DNA from: Diphasiastrum complanatum
Lineage: Eukaryota; Streptophyta; Lycopodiopsida; Lycopodiales; Lycopodiaceae
Reading direction: 5' to 3'
Length of the DNA: 64,000 bases
Assembly: GCA_029204225.1 (NCBI GenBank)
Contig: CM055104.1
Location: forward strand, 41,395,390 to 41,459,389
The translations under genes and the position numbers were made by a program. Numbering within the stretch: position 1 is the stretch's first letter; each line of letters begins with the position of its first letter. Below the pieces are notes generated by a model. It was not told where the DNA came from and did not search any database. It worked only from the letters and a program-made list of their open reading frames with translations. Below are positions 31,231 through 41,092 of this stretch, piece after piece.

Positions 31231-34200
31231 ATGGGATCAATGGGAACTTTCCTTCTAGAAGCTAGTGAGAGATTAAATTCTACAAACTATTCCATTTGGA
31301 AGGTTAGAATGGAGTCATTAATGGTGCTCCAAGACCTATATGAATTTGTGATTGAAGAAGAAGAAGAACCTCTTGGTGCACAAGAGTTGATCAAATACAA
31401 GAAGAAAGCTAGACTAGATTGTATAAAGATAAATGTTTGTAATGATTTTTTGAGAGAAGTATTTTCTTGTACAACTGCTAAAGACGCTTGGAATTCTTTG
31501 AAATTTATGAATTAACACTTCAAAAATTCTCATGATTAGAAATCAAAACTTGCAAAGCATGAGAAGAAGTGAGGAGAGTGCACAAGGCTATGTGCTTAGA
31601 ATCAAGTCTCTTAATAGGGAGTTAGCTTCCATTGGAGAGAAGATTCATGATGGAGAGCTTGTTCAAATAATCCTTAATGGTCTAGGAGATGATTTACAAA
31701 TTTGGTCCAAAATTTTGCCATCCAAAACACTTTGCCAAGTATTGAAAAATTTCATAGTGTATTAGTGGCTGAAGAGTATAGGATGATCCACACCAAAGCA
31801 ATAATGAATTCATTGTCTTTGTAGGATAGAGATGAGAAAGCCAATTTCTCATTCAAGGGCAAAGAGAAGACCAATGGAGCTAAGATTAAACATCCAAAGG
31901 AGGCCAAAGAAGAGGATGAAGCATCAAGCTCAAATGGCAAGAAGGACAAATCAAAGTTCTAATGTTTTTTTGGTGGAAAGAAAGGGCATTTTGCATCAGA
32001 ATGTCTCAAGAAGAAGAAGACACAAGAGAACAAACAAAGAAACATTGCACATCAAGAGGAGGAGGAGGAGGATGAAGAAGAATTATCCTTGATGGTATCC
32101 AACTCATCACGATCAATCCAATAGCAACATAAGTGAATCTTGGTGGATTGATAGTGGGGCAAACTCCCACATGACTTACCAAAAGGACTATTTTTCCACT
32201 ATACTCCCTCCTAATGATGTTAAAAGATCTATCTTTACATCTAGTGATCAAGAGTGTAGAATAAGTGGTATTAGAACTATTCCATTGTATGTTGAATCAT
32301 TCAAAAGGATGAATTTTGATGTACCTAAATTAACCAAGAATTTGTTAAGTGTTGGCCAATTAATGGATAATGGCCTAGATGTACAATTTAAACATGGAGT
32401 TTGTCCCATCCTTAAGAATGATGTATGCATAGCAAAGGGTTTTAAACAAGGTAGATTGTCTAAACTAAATGCTAATGTTGCAATGGATCAGAGTGGAATT
32501 TGGCAAAGGTGGAGATCTCTAATGTGGAGCTATGGCACAAAAGGTTGGGCCACCCCAACTTCAAAGCTATGGAATCCATGTGTGCAAAGGTGAGCTTGCA
32601 CTCGGCCTCCCCAAGCAATTGTCAAAGTGTCGCAAGCATTGTGAAGCTATAGTCTCTCAAAGGCACATAAGCTTCCATTTGCAAGATCTACAACAAGATC
32701 AAACACTCCTTTTGAAATCATCCATTCGGATGTTCATAGTTTCTCTCAAGAATCTAATGGTGGTTCCAAGTACTACGTAATCTTCAATTGGTGATCATTC
32801 TAGATATGGTTGGATTTACCTCTTGTCTTGTAAAAGTATGGTGTTTAATTCATTTGTAAAGCTCAAAACTCTTATTGAAAATCAACTTAGTACCAAAATC
32901 AAGGTATTAAGAAGTGATAAGTATGTATCCAATAAAATGATAGAGTTTTGTAGTTCTAATGGCATAAAGAGGGAGTTGTCTTGTCCTTACACCCCTCAAC
33001 AAAATGGAGTGGCTGAGAGGAGAAATAGATCTTTTTGTGAGTGTGCTATAGCCTTAAGTCTAGATGCTTCTCTACCAAAACTATTTTGGGGTGAAGCAAT
33101 CACTTGTGCTAACTTTGTGTTCAATAGATTGCCCAACCAAGCCATTGGAGGAATCACACCACATGAAGCTCTATATGGAGAGAAGCCTAATCTAAAGGAT
33201 CTAAGGATATTTGGATCCACAAGCTATGTGCACCAATCCTTGGATACACGGAAGAAGGATGATGCAGCTTCCATCAAAGGCATCTTTGTGGGATATGGTG
33301 AGAATAACAAAGGCTATAGAGTATTCAATCCCATCACTAGAAAAGTCATAGTGAGTAGGGATGTTATTTTTTTATGAAGGACATGCTTGTGAAATGGATG
33401 ACAATCCTACTAATCATCTTGATGTCAAAGACCATGCTAGGATGGAGGAGGAGCTTCATAGTGATCAAGATCTTGAGGATCCACCTTAAGAATCAAGAAC
33501 TCCAAGAAGATCCACAAGAGCAAGGGTTGATCCATCCGGGCTCATTATGTTGGAAAAGGTGATCAGAGGGAAGTCATTTCATCTTTCACCTCTTACACTT
33601 CTATTACTTCAATGCTTGCTATAAAAATGCTTGTAAATCAAAGAGTTGGATGGATGCTATGCAAGTAGAATATGATGCTCTCATGGACAATCATCTTGAG
33701 ATCTTGTTGATCTTCCTCAAGGGAAAAAACCACTTGATTGCAAGTGGGTGTATAGATTGAAGTATAATCAAGATGGACCAATATATAAGTATAAAGCTAG
33801 GCTTGTAGCAAAAGACTTTTTGCAAACCAAGGGAATTGATTATGATGAAAATTTTGCTCCCGTGGCTAAGCTTGTAACAATAAGATTGATCATTAGTCTT
33901 GCTACTACCTTCAATTGTGATGGAATAGTATCATGGCTTTCCAAAAATCAAGATACAATTTTCTTATCTTCCATAGAATCCGAGTATAAGGCCTTGACAT
34001 CAATATGCTAGAAGGTCTTATGGCTCAAGAGACTATTGGAAGAGCTTCATGTCATGAACGAGGAAGTTCCTATCATCTATTGTGACAACCAATCAGCCCA
34101 ATCACTTGCTACTAATCCTACATTCCATACAAGGAGCAAGCACATCAAGATTGCTCATCATTTTGTGAGGGAGAAGGTGCAAGCCAAAGAGATCAAGCTC

Positions 34201-34374
34201 CAACATGTGTCTTCATCAGATTGCTTAGCCGATCTATTCACTAAATCCTTACCTAAGGATTCATTTGTTAAGCTAAGATCTTTAGTTGGAGTAATTGATA
34301 AGAGTAACATAATTTCCAAGGCTAGATTTGGGGAGGAGTGTGAAAAATTGCCAATGTTGGCAAATCTAGCCATG
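31231..34374 (+). pseudogene. Copia-E gag-pol, broken, RT deleted
   Basis: Gag starts MGSMGTFLLEASERLNSTNY at 31231. Stops and frame changes follow at 31513, 31763 and beyond. The zinc knuckle is damaged (CFFGGKKGHFASEC, second Cys lost). Protease reads WWIDSGANSHMTYQKDYF near 32143. Integrase (32823-33377) has VLRSDKYVSN, so the GGEY box is eroded, but keeps AERRNRS. RT begins at 33748 (DGPIYKYKARLVAKDF) and after TTFNC (33917) passes in frame into RNase H (DGIVSWLSKNQDTIFLSS). The RT palm with YVDD and the RNase H start are therefore missing. It ends SRSKH...DIFTK-like and FGEEC next to the 3' LTR. Confidence 0.88.
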
Positions 34375-35390
34375 TAGAATATTGTAAATTATGTACATGA
34401 GTGGGTCCCACACATGTGAGGCCATGGATCCATGTGGATAACCTATCCTAGAGTAGATTAGATGAATTCTAAAGAGTTGGTCAAGTGAATTTGATAGTGA
34501 TTCCTATATTATAGGACCTACACCTAAATTTATGGTGGAAATTGACCAACTAGCCACATACTTGGCATGACTTTAAGAATGAGGCTAGGGTTGCAAATTA
34601 GGGAAAAAAGAAGAAGCCAAGTTAACCTATTTATTAAATGCTGGAAATTCACATAACTTTACAAAGGAAGTGACTTTTACTATTATGTATTCCATCCTCC
34701 CATAGTGAGGACTTGGATTATTTTTTGGAGCTCATTGGCAGTCTCGAGCTACTCCACATTTGTATTGAGATTTTGTGCAACCAAAGTGACTTTTCCTTCA
34801 TTCTTTGTTTGAAGGCCTAACAACATGCTTCATTTCACAAATGTGAAGTCAGATTTCATCGTTGATGAATGCTATTTGATCGTTCTTGGTTGTTGATTGT
34901 CAAATTGCCAATCTAGATCAATTTTTTGTAAATCTGAAGATCAAATAATAGATATTCTTACTAAGTCATCAGGTAGATGTAAATTTGAGAGGTTTCGTAC
35001 TCTATTTAATAGACGAATGTAATTTTATCATTGAGGGAGAGTGTTAGAAATCAATGATAAACTTCATTGTTACTGTTTACGATGTACATTAATGTTGATA
35101 GCTGTTACCAGCTGTAATTAGCCATAGGCTAGTCTATTAGTCTACTCGTAGGTTTCTCTCTCTATCAGGGTTCAGGATTCATTTGTACATTTTACATTAA
35201 GTATGCTATAATGTGACAAAGTGATGGTGCGTGTCTTTCTTTGGTGATTGCTTATGGTGAATGCTTGATGTTGCATATCTGATTATTGACAGTTGTCTAG
35301 TTTTTGTGATAGATTGCATAGCAAGCATCCAATCACTCTTGTGGATCTTGTGTAGATCCATTTATGGTCCAAAAGTATAGTAGTTTATCA
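34339..35390 (+). repeat. Copia-E 3' LTR split by an insert
   Basis: LTR sequence runs 34339 to about 34894, stops after GTTCTTGGTTGTTG, and resumes near 35349 (TGTAGATCCATTTATGG) to its end TTTATCA at 35390. The intervening 450 bases belong to another copia. The LTR palindrome has decayed to TTCACAAATGTGAA (34834-34847). Confidence 0.85.
34895..35348 (+). mobile_element. 3'-terminal copia fragment inside Copia-E LTR
   Basis: Coding tail FCKSEDQIIDILTKSSGR, then FERFRTLFNRRM and a stop, is the C-terminal end of a copia RNase H. It is followed by a purine tract (GAGGGAGAG) and an LTR beginning TGTTAGAAATC at 35042 and ending near ATCCAATCA (35335). Everything 5' of the RNase H tail is absent. 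No target duplication could be seen. Confidence 0.7.
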
Positions 35391-35591
35391 AGTAATGTTG
35401 GCCCTCAAAAGATACAAATGGAGGTCGCAAAGGAGCTTGTTATTAAGGCTGTGACAAGAGATGGAAATTGTGAGAAATTTGAAATGAGTTACCAACAACT
35501 AGTAGAACTCTTGCAAGAAATACAACCATTGTTGCAGACCAATAAGTGTGTCAGGAAAATTGTGTTCAAACAATTATGTCGAAGATTTTAA
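35391..35591 (+). pseudogene. Transposase-like gene, exon continuation after Copia-E
   Basis: Reads SNVGPQKIQMEVAKELVI, AVTRDGNCEKFEMSYQQLV, LLQEIQPLLQTNKCVRKIV and ends QLCRRF then TAA at 35591. Its first codons overlap the target duplication and continue the frame that stopped at 30034. It may end in a splice donor instead of a stop; none is obvious. Confidence 0.55.
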
Positions 35592-36150
35592 CAGTCACAT
35601 ATGTTCTTAAATGAGTTGTCTAGTCTAAGTTATTGATTTGTTTTGGCAGATTCAATAAAATCATCACTAACAACAAAACAAGGTTGTTGGAAAGGGCGTG
35701 GAAACAAGTTTATTGGAGTTGAAAAGATTGTGTGTTTTCAAATTCTTCCTCGGTAGTAGATTTCCAAGGCAATGCAAAGATGATAATGAACGTTGATTTG
35801 TGTTTAAAGTGTCCACAACAGGACTAGCATAAGGTGTGGAACTTGTCAATCAGATGTCACGCACAGGAAATGGTGACTTGAGAAGGTCATGGGTGTGCTT
35901 TGACCATGTCAGACATTTACATGGATGAACAACCATGGTAGCACATGTATATGTGCCAAGGTAGCATATTAATATATAAATGTGCTATTCAATTATGATA
36001 ACCATGTAGTCATTCACAACCTATGGATACAATTTTATGCCTTGAGGTGCTTTACACAAAAATTCTACTGACATTTGTTTATTTGTTAACAATGTTCAAG
36101 AGCTCATGACAATCGCAACTTGCGAGATGAAAGAAGAAGACACATAGGTG
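35592..36150. other. Probable intron or decayed part of transposase-like gene
   Basis: No coding frame was recognised. A plausible acceptor (CACATAG) lies at about 36144-36150, just before the next exon. Confidence 0.35.
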
Positions 36151-36579
36151 CAAGCACTATTCTTGAGGATGCTAAACATTACATTAACTCAAAAGGGCTT
36201 TAAAGAGCTTGACTTCCATGGTTTCATGGCAGACAAAGCACAAGCAAATTGGAGAGCCATCCGTGCAGTACACAATGGAGGACCAGAAAATGTGTTGCAC
36301 GGTCGAGAGCGATCTTGTCTCTTCCATTGGGAGAAAAGTCTTCAAATACACACCACTCAATATATATTCAAGCAATATCAAGATGAACACAAGAATATAT
36401 GTCACAAGTGGAAGAATGCAGCAACAACAGATGAAGCTTTATCACAATTTTTTTTTTTCAGATTTATTAGAGCATGGTGGGCCAGTGGAAAGGTAGCAGA
36501 TGCCAATTTGTTTGCAATGGATACTTGGTTGAGTTGGTGGAATGCACGCTATGCACACTGGAGACATCTTCTAGTTGGG
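36151..36579 (+). pseudogene. Transposase-like gene, central exon
   Basis: Reads KELDFHGFMADKAQANWRAI, AVHNGGPENVLHGRERSCLF, HWEKSLQIHTTQYIF, DEHKNICHKWKNA, FIRAWWASGKVADAN, DTWLSWWNARYAHWRHLLVG. 'FMADxAQANW' followed by 'CLFHWxxSL' and the WW-rich end looks like the catalytic core of a MULE- or DDE-type transposase family, with Asp in FMAD as a candidate catalytic residue. A run of T codes FFFF and may be an expansion. The exon ends at a GT donor (LVG/GTAAGAT, 36579). Family assignment is tentative. Confidence 0.55.
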
Positions 36580-36675
36580 GTAAGATGTTTGGTTCACGCT
36601 ATTTTATTGTTATCAAATATCTTAGTCTTCTATAAGTTGATGTAATGTATATCATTCTTTTAAACATTGATTCAA

Positions 36676-36945
36676 GCCAGCGACCTTATAGACATCTCCA
36701 GTACACCTCTAACCAATTTGGCGGAGTCAAAGCATACTAGCTGGTTGGTAGCTAAGGATAATAAATCGCAAATCAGCCCTTATGATGAGGCAGTTACTGA
36801 TCTAGCAAATGTGTTATTGCAAAGCACCAAGCCATATGCTTTTGTGCAAGACAAGCATATTGGAACTGGCCCTATTTTGGAAGCTCTTATTGACAGAGCC
36901 ACATCTAGAACCAACGCCACACGTAGCCCATCTATAATAGGTAAA
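36676..36945 (+). pseudogene. Transposase-like gene, 3' exon
   Basis: Begins after an acceptor CAAGCCAG and joins in frame to the previous exon: DLIDISSTPLTNLAESKHTS, then YDEAVTDLANVLLQSTKP, FVQDKHIGTGPILEALIDRA. It ends at a GT donor (ATAG/GTAAAG) near 36940. The E in NLAESKH is a candidate third catalytic acid. The downstream exons were not found. Confidence 0.5.
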
Positions 36946-37079
36946 GTGTGTTGGAATTTAATCTAGCTCCTACTCATCCCAACAGCCCTTCTTTCTTCTC
37001 TGATTTTTACTCTCTCAAATGAAACGTGCAAAAAATGAACTGTTTTTCAACAGTCTGCATATTTGAACTAATTGTTGCT

Positions 37080-38682
37080 ACAGTTTGCATTTTTACTCAT
37101 ATTTATCCACAGGCAAAAAACCCGACACCCGACACCGTCGCTTTCTTTTTCTTTCCTGAGCAACTAAGTGTTTAGCAACACTTATGTAAGTTGTTTTTGG
37201 GCCATTTAGACACTTCCAGAAAAGCGACATTTTTTGCAAAAAATGTGAAACTGCATTTTTACATGCAGTTCCTGACAAGCGACAATTAGGGCAAAAAGGG
37301 ACACTACATTTTCACATGCAGTTTCTGACAGGCAACTTAGATGCAAAAAACCCAACACTGCAGTTTTACATGAGATACTAAACATGCGACACTCTACAGA
37401 AATACACAGTATTCCAAGTACAGACTGTCTACGTCTTCACGCTCCAATAACAACTGTTCTAGTTAGGCAGTTAATCAACTATCAAGCAATCTTGTAAATG
37501 TAAAACTAAAATAATGCAAGATCTTCCAGTTGTTATAAACGTAAATGAGCGATTGAAGATATCATAAGTCATAAGTCATCAAACAAAGATCAAGTGACCA
37601 GAACGGGTCTTTCAGTAGCTGACTCCTCAAAATTAGTGATTATAGAGAGAAATAGAGATATTCAGAACGTTAACAGTTGTTTTGAATTTGTAAGTAGGAT
37701 CACGCGCTTATCAATGCAATTGTATTGTGATCTGATCGTTGTGTTTACAACATTATTATACAGATTCGCTATTGTTTTACACTACTTCACATTCTTGTTG
37801 AATGATAATAACTCTCACTCCTCTTACACAAACATTATTATAAGAAAAATGTATGGCTGTATCTGATGCCTAAATTAAATTTACATTCTCTTTATATCAG
37901 ATTATCAGTATTAGGAATATTGCATGGTTGTCTCGGACGCCTAATCATTTCTTACAATCTCTCCTTCATGGCAATCTAAGACTCCTACACTGATAATTTG
38001 ATTCAACACAAAAGAACAATTAGTAAACTCCATTCTCTAAGTAATCCATGATCCTATTATTAAATTTCCTTGCATCCCACAAAGTGGTCTCAGATGCAGT
38101 TGGTGAGACACCAATGTATAGTAAACTAGGCCCATCTGGTGATTGGATTCTCATAGAAAAAGAAATCCGATCATTTTTGTGGACGTCGAAGCCAACAATT
38201 CACATAGGCTAGAATATGTGAATGTGAACAGGCCTCGGCAACATGGAGGTATACATCTACGATTTTCCAATGTAGAGCCTGTAAATATGGACGCTACATA
38301 GAAGGAACAAACGTTTCAATAAAAAGCTACAACAACCACATTGAGTACTGTGAAGGAGACAAATGTACGTGACACACTTTGGCAGATACGTAGAACCAAA
38401 CCAGGAAGCAAAGTCAAGTGTATGGGATGGCTAGGAGATCCAACAGGAAAGTGCAAAAGCAAATAGAAAATAGTTCAAAGGGCACTCTAGTCCCTTGATT
38501 AATGGGAATGCGTGTCGACTTAGTCGATCTAGCAACTTCGAAGCTATGATCAGTAGGACAGACTTCGAAGTCGATCTGATCACTAACTCGATAGACTTAA
38601 TTTCATACACCGAGGATTCCTTGTCGCTACATTTTTAATTGCAACAGGAATTGAAAGTTGATCCACCTGTCGAATCTCAGCA
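37080..38682 (+). repeat. LTR-like DNA ending at a copia primer site
   Basis: No gene. The part at 37190-37330 is a reverse-complement relative of the tandem units at 18176-18285. The segment ends ...CGAATCTCAGCA at 38682, directly before a primer site, so its right part is a 5' LTR. The left limit of that LTR is not known and the 37.1 kb repeats may belong to something else. Confidence 0.4.
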
Positions 38683-38694
38683 TGGTATCAAAGC
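38683..38694 (+). other. Copia primer binding site
   Basis: TGGTATCAAAGC, one base from the Met-tRNA-type copia site, lies 136 bases before a copia gag start. Confidence 0.75.
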
Positions 38695-38830
38695 ACCTTC
38701 TCTGATTCCTAAAGGCAAAACTAGAGCATATAATATCAGAACAGTTGTTTTGATATAGTGTAGGCAGATGCTATTATTGTTTTCAATCATATTAATCTAC
38801 TATTTGCATATATTCAACTTGAAATTCCTT

Positions 38831-39610
38831 ATGGATTCACAATCAAAGTCTGCTCTAATGGTAGAGAAATTGAATGGTTTGAATTACCATTTATGGAACT
38901 TGAAAATGAAAGAAGTACCAATGGCAAAAGAAATATGAAAAATAGTCGTTGGAGTCGAACTACTTCCTAGTGTCGATGAGCAAGCCATTTCCAAATGGAA
39001 GCTCAAGGATGATAAGGCTTTTGCCTTGATCACCCTTAACATCTCCGACACACAAATTGGTCACATCAGAAAAGCTCAATCATCGAAAGAAGCTTGGGAT
39101 ATATTGAGTACATTATATCAAGTGAGGGATGTCACTTCTAAGCTGCATTTGAGGAGAAAATTTTTCTCTCTTAGAATGTCAGATGGTGATTCTGTTTAGA
39201 ATCACATAAATGAATTTTAGACTCAGATGCTGTTATGACCTTATTGTCAAACTTACCATCTTCCTATGAAAATTGGGTGATGATTGTTTCCACACACTTA
39301 GACATCACATTATCCAGAGTCATAACTATGCTGCTGTAGGAGGAAACAAGAAGAGGTGGAGCATCTTCATCCTCCATCAATGACTCACAAGCATTGTTCT
39401 CCAAGAAGGACTCAAGAAAGCAACAAAAAAAGAAGGTTGTTCGACAAACTGACAACAATAAAAAACAATCACAGAAGTCTCAGAATCAGCCACCTGCTCA
39501 GAACAACAAGAAAAGACTCTTCCGTAGATACTACAAAGACCAAATTGTAGTAAATTTCTTTCCTATCCTAACCTCAACCCAAGATCTAGCATCAAAGAGT
39601 AGAAGTTAGT
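38831..39610 (+). pseudogene. Copia gag fragment
   Basis: Starts MDSQSKSALMVEKLNGLNYH (38831), continues LWNLKMKEVPMAKEI, then TGA where Trp is expected. It continues VGVELLPSVDEQAISKWKLK, DDKAFALITLNISDTQIG, SKEAWDILSTLYQ and KLHLRRKFFSLRMSDGDSV. More stops and a frame change near 39230 precede a Lys/Gln-rich tail (SRKQQKKKVVRQTDNNKKQS). This is the typical copia UBN2 gag layout. Pol is missing. Confidence 0.8.
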
Positions 39611-39659
39611 CATCATACGGAGGTTCGTTCCCATGAGAGTGATAGCATATCTCAGAATT

Positions 39660-40307
39660 CAGCATGAATGGAAGATCCAGATTTAACTCTAATATCCATT
39701 AACCCTAAGCATTAAGACTACAATTATTAACACTACATCCATAATAAAGAAACCTTACTCTTTCTCTCTCTCCCTTTCTCTCTCACAAAAAGTATAAGAA
39801 CATGCAATCCCAATAACAATCAAATCCAACAATTAGCAAATACAATGAAAAGCATGAGAGATGGAGGAAAAGTGTAGAGAGTAAGGACATTCATAAATTC
39901 ATTTCAAGAGAACCAATCTGCTTTATTGAAGTGAAGATATGTACATGTTTAGGAAACTCGAGTTGGTCTTTTTTTATAATGGAGGGGAGGACTCTAGTCT
40001 CAGATTCCTATTGGTCCATTTCTACCTCCCTAACTATTCAAATTTAAAAAAGAGCGGGAATCCATTCAAAATTGGAGGGAACCAATTTGAATTTGAAATT
40101 TGGTGGGAACCCCAACTTTATTCACTAACTTGACATTTAGGCCTACGACATTAAAAGTCTTGCGAAAAGGCCTAAAGTCCTTTTATTGACTTTCTAATCA
40201 TCAAATAACTATGTGATCATCAGGTTGGACTTACACCGCAGGGTGCAAAATCCTCTCACTTATTAACTAGGGTTAGGGTTGCCTTGGGATCCACAAACCC
40301 TCCAACA
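39660..40307 (-). repeat. 3' LTR of the minus-strand gypsy (G2), far end unclear
   Basis: On the minus strand a purine tract TTGGTGGGGGATAC is followed by TGTTGGAGGGTTTGTGG, the usual junction of gypsy polypurine tract and LTR. The LTR therefore starts at 40307 and runs to lower coordinates. The far end near 39660 is estimated. Confidence 0.55.
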
Positions 40308-40321
40308 GTATCCCCCACCAA

Positions 40322-41090
40322 AATTGGTGGCGGTCTTAGGACACCTCATGGTTTTATTCACTTTGGGCTCTAGTTAGCCTCACATCGTACCTTGATGAGA
40401 TGATACTGCACCTTCTCCATGAATTCTAGATGCTCCGTATTGAAATCATACTTGTGCGAAAAAAAAGCACTTATTAGCACTGGCAAGCCAATTGGAAGTT
40501 GTCCAGGCCAGAAACCTTGACTCCCAAGAACCTCCCAACATGGTTGCACGATAGGATAATCTTGTGATGGGCAACTGGTCTTGGACTTTATCGGACATCA
40601 TCGAAAGATTTGGATTAAATGCCAATGGAGGTAGGCAATCATTCCATCTCGTAGCAGTGGATGCCAACTTGGACAATCATTCACAAAAATGGCTGATTGT
40701 CTCATAGTTAAGTCTGGCGAGTTGCGGTACTCAGTACCATAAAATTGGAGAGCTCTAATAAAATCGACTGAAATTTGCCAATTGAAGATTTGATGAATTA
40801 TGGGCCAATTTGGGGTGTGGATGCTAATTTGATCCAATGGCACGCCCAAATCTTTTCATTTATTACATCTTGCAATCGGCAAATAATAAGGATCAACTCG
40901 CAATTGGCGAGGGCTAGCAATGTAGCTCGTAATGGAATCAGGCACTTTTTTAAAAACTGTCTTACGTCATGCCGGCTGCTCTCCCAATGCGGGTAACCTG
41001 TACAATTCTTTCTCGACCTCTATCTCAGAGGTCTAGAACTTAATGATCCAGCCACCCCTCAAGGACAGATGTGGATGCTGATGTGAAAAA
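40322..41090. other. Non-coding, words with GCCAATTG/TTGGCGA repeats
   Basis: Lies between the G2 ORF and its LTR. Short GCCAATTG, TTGCCAATT and GGCGAG words recur in both orientations. Nothing else was recognised. Confidence 0.35.
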
Positions 41091-41092
41091 TT

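Larger units (their letters stand above)
30035..35390 (+). mobile_element. Copia-E: old, deleted copia retrotransposon
   Basis: Flanked by the 5-bp duplication AGTAA (30030-30034 and 35391-35395). 5' LTR 30035-30636, primer site TGGTATCAGATCC at 30637, broken gag-pol from 31231 to 34370, 3' LTR from 34339. The LTRs differ at many positions, so this insertion is older than Copia-B or Copia-C. It has an internal deletion and carries a foreign insert in its 3' LTR. Confidence 0.92.
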
